NCBI GenBank assembly: GCA_016707075.1
Contig: JADJII010000001.1
Coordinates: forward strand, 124,001-188,000
DNA: 64,000 nucleotides
DNA from: Egaibacter danicus
GTDB taxonomy: Bacteria; Pseudomonadota; Gammaproteobacteria; Burkholderiales; Burkholderiaceae_C
Reading direction: 5' to 3'
Below the pieces are notes generated by a model, which saw only the letters and a program-made list of their open reading frames with translations, was not told the DNA's origin and searched no databases. The translations under genes were made by a program, and so were the position numbers. Position 1 is the stretch's first letter. Each line of letters begins with the position of its first letter. Shown one piece after another: positions 9,644-18,406 of the stretch.

Positions 9644-9693
9644 TACTCAGTTCTCTTGTTAGCTATTTTTTTGACGTGTTATCACCGACTGCA

Positions 9694-10497
9694 TCACGAC
9701 TCTTTCCCGACACCGGGTCGCCTGGCACTGGCGTTTCTGCCAAAAACCTGGATCAGGCCCATTGAGGCCCAGGTGATCAGGAAGGCAATCACCGCCAGGG
9801 CCGAAGGCTCATAGGCCCGGTTGGCACCCACCAATTGCAAATAGGGGCCAAAGGCCGGGCGACCCAACAGGCTGGCCATGGTGAACTCGCCAATCACCAC
9901 CGCAAAGGTTAGAAACGCACCTGACAAGATGGCGGTCATCACATTGGGGAAAATCACCTTGAGTAAGATGGTGACGCGCCCCGCGCCCAGCACCTCAGCC
10001 GCCTCGGTCAGGGTGCGTACGTCAATGGCGCGCAAACCGGTGTCGATGGAGCGGTACATGTACGGCAAGGAGAGCGTGACGTAGCTGCAAATCAGCAGAA
10101 AGTCCGTGGCGCGTTCACTGCCAGTCAGCGGAATGAGCGAACTGCTGTTGTAGATGCGCAGGTAGCCAAACACGATGACGATAGCCGGGATCACCAGCGG
10201 CAGCAGGGTGATGAATTCGACCAACGGGCGCAGCTTGGGCAAGCGCAGTTGCACCCAGTAGGCAGTGGGCACCACCAGCAGCACGCCGACCACGATGGTG
10301 ATGACGGCCATCACAATGGAGTAGCCAAAGGTGGCCTGAAACTGCGGGTCGCCAAACACCACGCGGTAGGCTTCAAAGCTGTACTCACCGCGCTTCATGC
10401 GCAGGCTGAACTCAAAAGTGGCAATCAAAGGGATCAGGAAATAGCTGGCCCCTACCGCGATGGCAATCCAGGCCCCTAGCCGAGACTGATGCTTCAT
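9694..10497 (-). CDS. ABC transporter permease (second permease of importer)
   Basis: A 267-residue inner-membrane protein with about six hydrophobic segments and the binding-protein-dependent permease (EAA) loop, seen around the stretch RTLTEAAEVLGAGRV. The start is the ATG at 10497, whose ATGA overlaps the stop of the preceding permease; a start 33 bases further upstream is possible but would overlap that gene more. The two permeases should form a heterodimeric channel energised by the ATPase encoded 50 bases downstream. Confidence 0.9.
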   Translation of the reverse strand: MKHQSRLGAWIAIAVGASYFLIPLIATFEFSLRMKRGEYSFEAYRVVFGDPQFQATFGYSIVMAVITIVVGVLLVVPTAYWVQLRLPKLRPLVEFITLLPLVIPAIVIVFGYLRIYNSSSLIPLTGSERATDFLLICSYVTLSLPYMYRSIDTGLRAIDVRTLTEAAEVLGAGRVTILLKVIFPNVMTAILSGAFLTFAVVIGEFTMASLLGRPAFGPYLQLVGANRAYEPSALAVIAFLITWASMGLIQVFGRNASARRPGVGKES

Positions 10498-11372
10498 GTC
10501 CGACTCCGATCTGATCTGGCACGTAGCCACATATAACCCGCGTTCGACAGGCCGGTGATGACGATCATGCCCAGCGCCAGGGCGTAACCCAGGTTGGGGT
10601 TGTGCAAGACGTCACCGCGAATCTGCGCGTAGAGCAAGATGGGCACGATGTTGAGCGAACTGCCGGTCAGCGCATAAGCCGTGGCAATGGCGCCAAAGGC
10701 GTTGGCGAACAGTAGCAAGGTGGCCCCTAGAATCGCGGGCCACAGCACCGGCAGCGCCACATAGCGCCAGTAGTGATAGGCCGTGCCTCCCAGGCAGTCG
10801 CAGGCCTCGCGCCATTCGCGTTTGAGACCTTCCAGGGCCGGCGACACGATCAATACCATCAGGGGAATTTGAAAGTACAAATAGGTCAGGGTCAGGCCAA
10901 TGAAGCTGAGCACCGTGAAACCAGTGGCATACAGATCAAAGCCGAAAAATTTCTTGAGTAATACTGTCACCAAGCCGACCCGGCCCAAGGTGGCCAAGAA
11001 CGCGAAGGCCAGGGGCACGCCAGCAAAGTTGGAGGCCACGCCAGAAAACGTCATCAAGGTGGGTTTGATCCAGGGCGGTAGCTTGCCTTGAATCGCAGCC
11101 CAAGCCAGCAGAAACCCCAGCAGGCCACCGCCGACCGCCGAGGCCAGGCTGACCTGGATACTGATCGCGTAGGCGCTGAGCACATTGGGTTCGAAGAGCC
11201 CCTGAATATTGGCAAAGGTGAAGTCCCCGGCCTCATTTTGAAATGCCCCCACCATCAAGTAGGCAGTGGGCAGCACCAGGAACATCAAGGCGAAAATCAA
11301 AAACGGCAGGACTCCTAGCCAGTTCCAATTAACTGAGGTTTTGGCCGTAGCCAAAGGGGGTGACGTATTCAC
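10494..11372 (-). CDS. ABC transporter permease (first permease of importer)
   Basis: About 292 residues with six or more membrane helices and the EAA-type loop around REACDCLGG. The frame is open up to an ATG at 11450, but that ATG lies inside a perfect hairpin (11443-11475) and the first 26 codons read through the hairpin's T-run and look unlike protein. The GTG at 11372 is preceded by GGGGGAGAGG and is the better start. It follows the binding-protein gene by 140 bases and is translationally coupled to the second permease by a 4-base overlap. Substrate unknown. Confidence 0.86.
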   Translation of the reverse strand: MNTSPPLATAKTSVNWNWLGVLPFLIFALMFLVLPTAYLMVGAFQNEAGDFTFANIQGLFEPNVLSAYAISIQVSLASAVGGGLLGFLLAWAAIQGKLPPWIKPTLMTFSGVASNFAGVPLAFAFLATLGRVGLVTVLLKKFFGFDLYATGFTVLSFIGLTLTYLYFQIPLMVLIVSPALEGLKREWREACDCLGGTAYHYWRYVALPVLWPAILGATLLLFANAFGAIATAYALTGSSLNIVPILLYAQIRGDVLHNPNLGYALALGMIVITGLSNAGYMWLRARSDRSRT

Positions 11373-11442
11373 GGCTGCTTGTGCCTCTCCCCCTACTCGC
11401 AGCGGGTGCGCGCAGGGGCAAACGAAGGAAGAAAAAAGAAAA

Positions 11443-11475
11443 GCGTTCATTACCTGACTCTCAGGTAATGAACGC
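11443..11475 (-). terminator. Perfect hairpin plus T-run between binding protein and permease genes
   Basis: The arms 11443-11457 and 11461-11475 are exact reverse complements (15 bp) with a 3-base loop. Read on the minus strand, the right-hand side is followed directly by TTTTCTTTTTTCTTCC. This is the form of a Rho-independent terminator. Placed just after the binding-protein stop it probably ends most transcripts there and lets a minority continue into the permeases, which gives an excess of binding protein. Confidence 0.85.
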
Positions 11476-11511
11476 CGCCAATCATGGCGCGGAGCCAGGC
11501 GTCAGCGACGC

Positions 11512-12612
11512 TTATTTTGCGATGTTGGCGCCCACCACCGTATCCCACTGTTTGGTGATGACCTCCTTGTAGGCGGACTGTTGGTCCAGTGTGGGGAACA
11601 CTGCCTTGGCATAGCCTTCAGCGGGTGGCAGCTTGTCCATCATGGCCTTGGGAATCTTGTTTTTGGCCGCCAGGTCGTTGAAGCGGATGGGGTGGCAATA
11701 GCCGTTCAACCAAGCCAGCTGACCTTCGTCGGAGTACAGGTACTCCATCCACAGCTTGGCGGCGTTGGGGTGGGGGGCATAGGCGCTGATGGCTTGCACG
11801 TACACACCGGCCAAGACGCCAGACTTGGGCACCACGACTTGCACCTTGGGGTTGCCCTTGAGGGTGTCGCGGCCCGCCAAAGCGTTGTAATCCCAGCTGA
11901 TGATGATGGGGGTTGTGCCCTGTGCCAGGGAGGCGGTCTTGCCAATCACCGGAACAAAATTACCGGCCTTGTTCATATCAGCAAAGAATTTCAGGCCAGC
12001 GGCACCAGCCTTGGATGCGTCGCCACCTGCGGCGCTCAGGCCTGCGGCATAGACTGCCTGAATGGCTTGGCTGGAGACGCGCGGGTCACCGGCCAGCGAC
12101 ACCGAGTTTTTGTACTCGGGCTTGAGCAGGTCGGCCCAATCCATCGGCACTTTGCTGATCAGATCAGTGTTGACCTGGAAGGACATGACGCCGTAGTAGT
12201 CGCCATACCAGTAGCCGTCGGCATCCTTGGCAGAGGCGGGAATGCTGTCCCAAGTGGCAACCTTGTAGGGTTGAATCAAACCAGCGGCCTTGGAGCTTGG
12301 GCCAAAACTCAAGCCCACGTCGATCACGTCGGGGGCCTGCGGACCCTTGTTGTCCTTGTTGGCCTTGATGGCTTCAATCTCATCTCCCGAACCGGCATCC
12401 GGGTTCAACTCGTTGATCTTGAGTCCATATTTCGCCTTGAACCCTGCAATAACAGCACCGTATCCGCACCAGTCGTGCGGCAGCGCTATGGTGGTCAACT
12501 GGCCTTCCGCTTTCGCAGCAGCGATCAGAGCTGCAGACTGGGCCATTGCACCCTGCGCGCCGCACACAGCCAGCGCCGCTGCAGCCAGTACCTTCAGTGA
12601 ATGATGTGACAT
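11512..12612 (-). CDS. ABC importer periplasmic substrate-binding protein
   Basis: A 366-residue protein with a clear signal peptide (basic MSHHSLK, hydrophobic core, cleavage after AMA at about residue 24). The mature part begins AALIAAAKAEGQLTTIALP, as in the type-2 periplasmic binding proteins of the iron, polyamine and phosphonate groups, and the length fits them. It should capture the solute for the permease pair and ATPase encoded downstream. It is first in the operon; a hairpin after its stop probably limits read-through. Residues that decide the ligand cannot be read without a structure-based alignment, so the substrate stays open. Confidence 0.88.
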   Translation of the reverse strand: MSHHSLKVLAAAALAVCGAQGAMAQSAALIAAAKAEGQLTTIALPHDWCGYGAVIAGFKAKYGLKINELNPDAGSGDEIEAIKANKDNKGPQAPDVIDVGLSFGPSSKAAGLIQPYKVATWDSIPASAKDADGYWYGDYYGVMSFQVNTDLISKVPMDWADLLKPEYKNSVSLAGDPRVSSQAIQAVYAAGLSAAGGDASKAGAAGLKFFADMNKAGNFVPVIGKTASLAQGTTPIIISWDYNALAGRDTLKGNPKVQVVVPKSGVLAGVYVQAISAYAPHPNAAKLWMEYLYSDEGQLAWLNGYCHPIRFNDLAAKNKIPKAMMDKLPPAEGYAKAVFPTLDQQSAYKEVITKQWDTVVGANIAK

Positions 12613-12817
12613 GAGGTTTCCTTTTTAGGTTTGTTGATGAATAGTTGTATCAGGAGCGAGACTCGCATAACCCGTCCATCCCGAATCAGCCATGTGAAGC
12701 GTTGCCAGAAAAGGTGTTTGTCTGGCCTGGCACGTGTTCTCATGAATTTTCAGGATAACGCAGGAATGTGACAGTTACAAGTCGTTTGAATGACAGGGAC
12801 TATGGTATTTTCCCTAG

Positions 12818-13651
12818 ATGACCTTCTGGATAGACACCCATTGCCATCTGGATGCGACCGAGTTTGAGCCAGATGCGCCCTTGGTTCGTGCTCGGGCAGC
12901 TATGAATAACGTAGCACATTGCCTATTGCCAGCGGTAGGGGTTGAAAATTTTGAAGCCGTACGCGCAATGGCGTACATCAATCGTGACAGCTACGCATTG
13001 GGTATTCATCCGCTGTACGTGAAGCGGGCACTCGACGAGGACCTGATGGTTCTTGAACAGCAGCTGCAGCTGCACCAGAACGATCCCAGACTGGTAGCCG
13101 TCGGAGAAATAGGCATTGACCTCTTCGAGCCGGAATGGTGCATCAGCCCCTTGCGTGAACGCCAGGAGCATTTCTATCGACAACAGCTCAAGCTGGCGAA
13201 AAAGTACGGACTGCCGGTAATCCTGCATGTACGCCGCTCGGCAGATCAGTTGCTCAAGGGGTTGCGAGACATTGGTGGTTCTGGCATTGCGCATGCTTTT
13301 AATGGCAGCCTGCAACAGGCGCAGGCGTTCACCAGGCTTGGTTTCAGGCTGGGCTTCGGCGGTGCGGTCACTTACGAGCGGGCGCTGCAACTTCGTCGTC
13401 TGGCTGCGGAGCTCCCGCTGGAGGCGCTGGTCCTGGAGACGGATGCCCCTGACATGCCGCCGCACTGGCTGTACCAGACGGCTCAGCAGCGCGCTACCGG
13501 CACCCCACAAGGGCGGAACGAACCGGCTGAGTTGCCCCGCATTGGTGCCGTGGTTGCAGGCCTGCGTGGCATGGAACCAGATGCACTGGCCGAGGCGACG
13601 ACACGCAATGCCTGCACTGCTTTGCCGAAGCTTCAGGCGTTACTGGTATAA
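12818..13651 (+). CDS. TatD family metal-dependent hydrolase (DNase)
   Basis: A 277-residue TIM-barrel hydrolase. The metal-binding DTHCHLD is at residues 6-12, followed by VGEIGIDLF, a central LPVILHVRRS, GIAHAFNGS and the late ETDAPDMPP aspartate, all typical of TatD nucleases. Members are Mg-dependent 3'-5' exonucleases acting on DNA, with some reports of deacylase activity. The ATG at 12818 follows a poor ribosome site. The next gene starts 6 bases after the stop, and the following GspE-like gene is also close, so the three could be one transcript although their functions do not obviously match. Confidence 0.9.
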   Translation: MTFWIDTHCHLDATEFEPDAPLVRARAAMNNVAHCLLPAVGVENFEAVRAMAYINRDSYALGIHPLYVKRALDEDLMVLEQQLQLHQNDPRLVAVGEIGIDLFEPEWCISPLRERQEHFYRQQLKLAKKYGLPVILHVRRSADQLLKGLRDIGGSGIAHAFNGSLQQAQAFTRLGFRLGFGGAVTYERALQLRRLAAELPLEALVLETDAPDMPPHWLYQTAQQRATGTPQGRNEPAELPRIGAVVAGLRGMEPDALAEATTRNACTALPKLQALLV

Positions 13652-13657
13652 ATCCGC

Positions 13658-14416
13658 ATGGCAAGACCTTCCAGAACACAACTACCCGAAGTTAATTTTT
13701 CTGACGAAGGTCCGATAAGGCACCTGCATCTGGGTACTGAATGGGTGCAGGGCTCCATGTTGATGGATGCGCCAACTGTTCTGGTACATGAATACATCCA
13801 GCGCATGATGGCATGGCTGCTTTTTATCGACTCCGATACAGCACCACGACGACAGGCCATGCAGTTGGGCCTGGGGGCGGGTTCACTGACCAAGTTTTGT
13901 CACAAGGAAGTGCGGATGAAAACGGTGGCGATAGAACTCAATCCGCAGGTTCTGGTGGCCTGCCGCGGCTGGTTCAAATTGCCGGTGGACAATGCCCGTA
14001 TGCGGGTCGTGCTGGCCGATGCTGCGCTTGAAATCCAGAATCCGCAATGGTGGGGTACGGTGGACGCGCTGCAGGTTGATTTGTATGACCATGAAGCAGC
14101 CACCCCGGTCCTGGACAGTCTTCCCTTCTACTCCAACTGCAGGCGATTGCTGACGGAAGATGGCTGCATGACGGTGAACCTATTTGGCCGGTCTTCCAGC
14201 TACCAGCGCAGTGTGGAGAAAATATCGGCGGCTTTTGGTGCGAATGCCGTATGGGCCTTCAAGCCAACACGCGCCGGCAATACGGTCGTGCTGGCCCAGC
14301 GCACGCCATCCCGTCCTAATCCATCCACCTGGAACGAGCGTGCCGAACTGATCCAGACCCGCTGGGGCCTGCCGGCCAAACAATGGGCTCGGGTCCTCAA
14401 GCCGGTTGTTGCATGA
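13658..14416 (+). CDS. Spermidine-synthase-like class I methyltransferase-fold protein
   Basis: A 252-residue protein with the spermidine synthase fold: a nucleotide-binding LGLGAGSLTKF near residues 70-80, an acidic ELNPQV strand, LADAALEI and a VDLYDH motif. It is shorter than SpeE and belongs to the large group annotated as spermidine synthase-like or fused methyltransferase; real aminopropyl transfer is not shown by the sequence. It lies 6 bases after the TatD gene and its stop overlaps the frame of the next gene, so coupled expression is likely. Confidence 0.8.
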   Translation: MARPSRTQLPEVNFSDEGPIRHLHLGTEWVQGSMLMDAPTVLVHEYIQRMMAWLLFIDSDTAPRRQAMQLGLGAGSLTKFCHKEVRMKTVAIELNPQVLVACRGWFKLPVDNARMRVVLADAALEIQNPQWWGTVDALQVDLYDHEAATPVLDSLPFYSNCRRLLTEDGCMTVNLFGRSSSYQRSVEKISAAFGANAVWAFKPTRAGNTVVLAQRTPSRPNPSTWNERAELIQTRWGLPAKQWARVLKPVVA

Positions 14417-14423
14417 TCACAGT

Positions 14424-16217
14424 ATGAGCCGCACTCCCTTGAAAACGCCAACGCTTGCCAAAACACCGCATGTCGGCCCGATAGACTGGCGCCGCATGGT
14501 CGAATGGCTCCATGCAGACGGTGTAATTGCCGAAGATGAAGCGCAAAGGACCATTGCACGCTGCTCGCAGGCAGAAAGCGCACAACACCCACTGGTGCGT
14601 TTAGCCAGCGTTTCCATGCGACGCGCCAGTGATGGCAAACCGCTGGATATTGAAACGCTGACCCAGTGGCTGGCAGCTCGATCTGGCCTGGATTATTTGC
14701 GAATCGATCCGTTGAAAGTTGATGTGGGCAAGGTCGCCGATGTGATGAGCGCTGCCTACGCCGAACGACACCGCATCCTGCCGGTGCAGGTGACTCCTAC
14801 CGAAGTGGTGGTGGCCACAGCCGAACCCTTCATTACCGACTGGTTGGCTGAAGTAGAGCGCCAGTCGCGTCGCAGTGTTCGGCGTGTTGTTTCCAGCCCT
14901 CAGGAAATCCACCGGTTCACCGCGGAGTTCTTTGCGCTGGCCAAGTCGGTTCGCTCGGCCATGAAGGCCGGGGGCAACAGCGGTGGTGCGAGTTTCGAGC
15001 AGCTGGTGGAACTGGGCAAGGGCAACAAGCAACTGGACGCCAATGACCAGGGTGTGGTGCAGGTGGTGGATTGGCTGTGGCAATACGCTTTCGACCAGCG
15101 CGCCAGTGACATCCACCTGGAGCCACGTCGTGAGCAGGGAGTCATCCGCTTCCGGATCGACGGTATGTTGCACCCGGTGTATCAGATGCCCATGGGGGTG
15201 CTCAATGCCATGACGGCACGCATCAAATTGCTGGGCCGTATGGATGTCGTTGAAAAACGGCGACCGCAGGATGGCCGCATCAAGACACGTAACCCGCGCG
15301 GTGATGAAATCGAGATGCGTATTTCCACCTTGCCCACAGCGTTCGGCGAGAAGATGGTGATGCGTATTTTTGACCCGGACAATGCGGTCAAGGATCTGGA
15401 TGCGCTTGGCTTTTCCAGCCACGATGCACAGCGCTGGGAGGCTCTGGTCAAGCGGCCGCACGGCATCATTCTGGTGACGGGGCCGACAGGTTCCGGCAAG
15501 ACGACTACCCTGTACTCGACGCTCAAGCGGGTGGCGACGGAGGAAGTGAATGTAAGCACCGTGGAGGATCCGATCGAGATGATCGAGCCCTCTTTCAATC
15601 AGACCCAGGTGCAGCCCCAGCTTGATTTTGGTTTTACCGAGGGCCTGCGGGCACTGATGCGACAGGACCCGGACATCATCATGGTGGGTGAAATTCGCGA
15701 TCTGCAAACAGCCGAGATGGCTGTTCAGGCCGCACTCACGGGTCACCTCGTATTCTCTACGTTGCATACCAATGACGCGCCTTCTGCTGTCACGCGACTG
15801 ATGGAACTGGGCATTCCCTCCTACCTGATCAACGCGACACTGCTCGGGGTTCTGGCGCAGCGGCTGGTTCGCACGCTTTGCCAGCAATGCAAGGTCAAGG
15901 ATGATGAAGCTACCAGAGAGGCCCTGGGTGAACTGGTCAAACCCTGGCAAATCAGTGGTGGGTACAAACCCTACAAGCCCGCTGGGTGTGTGGACTGCCG
16001 GATGACAGGTTTTCTTGGGCGCATGGGCCTGTACGAACTCCTGGTCGTCAGCGAAGCGTTCAAGGAAAAAGTGAGCAGGGAGCCTAATATCGATGCGCTT
16101 CGCCGCCAGGCTGTTGCCGACGGCATGCGGCCCCTGCGACTGGCCGGGGCACTGCGCGTGGCAGAGGGTGTCACGGTCATTGATGAGGTCCTGGCTTCAA
16201 CGCCCCCGTTGACCTGA
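14424..16217 (+). CDS. GspE/PulE family type II secretion / type IV pilus ATPase
   Basis: A 597-residue ATPase. An N-terminal GspE-N-like domain (to about 200) precedes the ATPase core with Walker A GPTGSGKT (353-360), an Asp box, Walker B MVGEIRD and the His box with STLHTNDAP. A zinc tetracysteine is present: CQQC near 486 and CVDC near 522. This is the complete arrangement of GspE/PilB-type motors, which polymerise pseudopilin or pilin subunits. No other secretion or pilus gene is in the window, so this is either an orphan paralogue or separated from its partners. The ATG at 14424 is chosen; an earlier in-frame codon at 14406 overlaps the upstream gene. Confidence 0.9.
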   Translation: MSRTPLKTPTLAKTPHVGPIDWRRMVEWLHADGVIAEDEAQRTIARCSQAESAQHPLVRLASVSMRRASDGKPLDIETLTQWLAARSGLDYLRIDPLKVDVGKVADVMSAAYAERHRILPVQVTPTEVVVATAEPFITDWLAEVERQSRRSVRRVVSSPQEIHRFTAEFFALAKSVRSAMKAGGNSGGASFEQLVELGKGNKQLDANDQGVVQVVDWLWQYAFDQRASDIHLEPRREQGVIRFRIDGMLHPVYQMPMGVLNAMTARIKLLGRMDVVEKRRPQDGRIKTRNPRGDEIEMRISTLPTAFGEKMVMRIFDPDNAVKDLDALGFSSHDAQRWEALVKRPHGIILVTGPTGSGKTTTLYSTLKRVATEEVNVSTVEDPIEMIEPSFNQTQVQPQLDFGFTEGLRALMRQDPDIIMVGEIRDLQTAEMAVQAALTGHLVFSTLHTNDAPSAVTRLMELGIPSYLINATLLGVLAQRLVRTLCQQCKVKDDEATREALGELVKPWQISGGYKPYKPAGCVDCRMTGFLGRMGLYELLVVSEAFKEKVSREPNIDALRRQAVADGMRPLRLAGALRVAEGVTVIDEVLASTPPLT

Positions 16218-16314
16218 ACGCGGCGGGGGCTCCGTGTAGGTGAAATCCACATGGCTCGTCAGGGTTTTCCGGTGCACAATCCGGCCGTTCCATTGGTTAC
16301 CGAGGAGACAAACA

Positions 16315-16803
16315 ATGAATATCAAGAGTCAAAAAGACTTCTTCTCCGGCCTCATGTTCATGGCCGTGGGAATTGCCTTTGCATGGGGTGCTACCACCTA
16401 TAAAGTGGGTGATGGCGCCCGTATGGGGCCTGGCTACTTCCCTTTGATGCTGGGCGTTTTGCTGGCCATTTTGGGTGCGGTCATTACCTTCAAAGCCATG
16501 GTGGTCGAGACTGAAGGGGGAGACAGGATTGGTGCGTGGGCCTGGAAACCATTGTTTTTCATCATCACGGCCAACCTGGTTTTCGGCGTTTTGCTGGGTG
16601 GATTGCCCAGTATCAAGTTGCCCGCCATGGGTCTTATCGTTGGTATTTACGCATTGACCTTCATTGCCGCCAATGCCGGGGAAGAGTTCAAGTTCAAGGA
16701 AGTCCTCATCCTGGCAACTGTTTTAGCCATCATCAGTTATCTGGCATTCATCGTATTGTTGAAGCTGCAATTCCCGGTTTGGCCCGCTTTTATCACCGGT
16801 TGA
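16315..16803 (+). CDS. tctB: Tripartite tricarboxylate transporter small membrane subunit TctB
   Basis: A 162-residue protein with four predicted membrane helices and the TctB start (KDFFSGLMFMAVGIAFAWGA) and the early GARMGPGYFPLMLG motif that marks the family. The ATG at 16315 has GAGGAGA in front. It forms the membrane part of a secondary, binding-protein-dependent carboxylate transporter with TctA, encoded 11 bases downstream. No tctC binding-protein gene is adjacent. Confidence 0.93.
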   Translation: MNIKSQKDFFSGLMFMAVGIAFAWGATTYKVGDGARMGPGYFPLMLGVLLAILGAVITFKAMVVETEGGDRIGAWAWKPLFFIITANLVFGVLLGGLPSIKLPAMGLIVGIYALTFIAANAGEEFKFKEVLILATVLAIISYLAFIVLLKLQFPVWPAFITG

Positions 16804-16814
16804 GGACAAGAAAA

Positions 16815-18326
16815 ATGGATCTGATTACAAACCTCTCACTCGGCTTTGGTGTGGCGTTCACGCCCATCAACCTGATGTATGCGTTTATCGGCTGTCTCTT
16901 GGGTACGCTCATTGGCGTGCTGCCGGGTATTGGCCCTCTGGCAACCATTGCGATGCTGCTTCCTGCCACCTATGCGTTACCCCCAGTGTCAGCCTTGATC
17001 ATGCTGGCAGGCATCTATTACGGCGCACAGTATGGCGGCTCGACTACCGCCATTCTGGTAAACCTGCCAGGTGAATCCTCCTCCGTGGTGACGGTGATTG
17101 ACGGGTACCAGATGGCGCGTCAAGGCAGGGCAGGCCCCGCACTGGCGGCTGCAGGCATGGGCTCATTTTTTGCAGGTTGCGTGGGCACATTGGTGCTGGC
17201 GGCCTTTGCTGTGCCATTGACAGAAGTGGCGTTCAAGTTTGGTCCCGCCGAGTATTTCTCGCTCATGGTTCTGGGCCTGGTTGGCGCCGTCGTGTTGGCC
17301 TCGGGATCTTTGCTGAAAGCGGTTGGCATGATTCTTCTGGGCTTGCTGGTGGGTCTGGTGGGCACCGACGTGAACTCTGGCGTGGCACGGTTCAGCTTTG
17401 ACATTCCCGAGTTGACCGACGGCATTGGCTTCATCGTGATCGCCATGGGTGTTTTTGGTTATGGCGAGATCATCAGCAACCTCGGCAAACACGAGAGTGA
17501 GCGCGAGGTGTTTACTGCCAATGTCAAGGGACTGCTGCCAACCAAACAGGATTTCAAGCGCATGGTGCCTGCCATTTTGAGAGGCACATCGCTGGGGTCT
17601 GTTCTCGGAATTCTTCCCGGTGGCGGGGCGGTGATGGCGGCGTTTGCGGCCTATACCATCGAGAAGAAGACCAAATTGCAGGCAGGGGAAGTACCTTTTG
17701 GCAAAGGCAACATCCGCGGTGTCGCTGCGCCTGAGGCGGCCAACAACGCCGCTTCGCAAACCTCCTTCATTCCGCTGCTGACATTGGGCATTCCCCCCAA
17801 CGCGGTGATGGCGCTGATGGTTGGTGCGATGACCATCCATAACATCCAGCCTGGTCCTCAGGTCATGACCAGCAACCCCGAGTTGTTTTGGGGCCTGATC
17901 GCCTCAATGTGGATTGGTAACGCCATGTTGATCGTGTTGAACCTGCCGCTGATTGGTATCTGGATCCGGCTGCTGAGCGTGCCCTATCGCTGGCTGTTCC
18001 CTGCCATTGTGTTGTTCTGCGCAATTGGTGTGTATTCCACCAACAACAACACGTTTGACATCTGGATGGTGGCGATCTTCGGTGTCATTGGGTACCTGTT
18101 TATCAAACTCGGTGCCGAACCGGCACCTTTGCTGCTGGGCTTCATTCTGGGCCCGATGATGGAAGAAAACCTGCGTCGGGCCTTGTTGCTCTCGCGTGGC
18201 GACTGGAGCGTGTTTGTAACCCGTGGCCTGTCAGCCAGTTTGCTGGCCGTTGCTGTCTTGCTGCTGGTGGTGGTGCTGTTGCCATCCATCAAGAAGAAAC
18301 GCGAAGAAGCGTTTGTGGAAGACTGA
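16815..18326 (+). CDS. tctA: Tripartite tricarboxylate transporter large membrane subunit TctA
   Basis: A 503-residue protein of about 11-12 membrane helices with the TctA signature VLPGIGPLATIAM near residues 34-46 and the second signature GILPGGGAVMAAF in the middle. It is the ion-coupled channel for citrate-like or other carboxylates. The true start is the ATG at 16815 (GAGGACAAG upstream); the frame is open further upstream only because it overlaps tctB in another frame. A strong terminator follows. The usual partner TctC/Bug protein must come from elsewhere; one Bug-family gene lies at the right edge of the window. Confidence 0.94.
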   Translation: MDLITNLSLGFGVAFTPINLMYAFIGCLLGTLIGVLPGIGPLATIAMLLPATYALPPVSALIMLAGIYYGAQYGGSTTAILVNLPGESSSVVTVIDGYQMARQGRAGPALAAAGMGSFFAGCVGTLVLAAFAVPLTEVAFKFGPAEYFSLMVLGLVGAVVLASGSLLKAVGMILLGLLVGLVGTDVNSGVARFSFDIPELTDGIGFIVIAMGVFGYGEIISNLGKHESEREVFTANVKGLLPTKQDFKRMVPAILRGTSLGSVLGILPGGGAVMAAFAAYTIEKKTKLQAGEVPFGKGNIRGVAAPEAANNAASQTSFIPLLTLGIPPNAVMALMVGAMTIHNIQPGPQVMTSNPELFWGLIASMWIGNAMLIVLNLPLIGIWIRLLSVPYRWLFPAIVLFCAIGVYSTNNNTFDIWMVAIFGVIGYLFIKLGAEPAPLLLGFILGPMMEENLRRALLLSRGDWSVFVTRGLSASLLAVAVLLLVVVLLPSIKKKREEAFVED

Positions 18327-18345
18327 GCGGCTGGTGCAACCCATT

Positions 18346-18373
18346 AAAACGGCACTTTCGGGTGCCGTTTTTC
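18346..18373 (+). terminator. Rho-independent terminator after tctA
   Basis: A perfect 10-bp stem (18346-18355 with 18362-18371), loop TTTCGG and a T-run ending near 18373. It stands 20 bases after the tctA stop and 33 bases before the next start, so the tctBA unit ends here. Confidence 0.9.
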
Positions 18374-18406
18374 TTTGTGCGGCACAATGATTGCAATAGA
18401 AATCTC

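Noticed and set aside
14601..15950. A 449-codon open frame opposite the GspE-like gene
   Set aside because: Antisense shadow; the opposite strand has all ATPase motifs in order.
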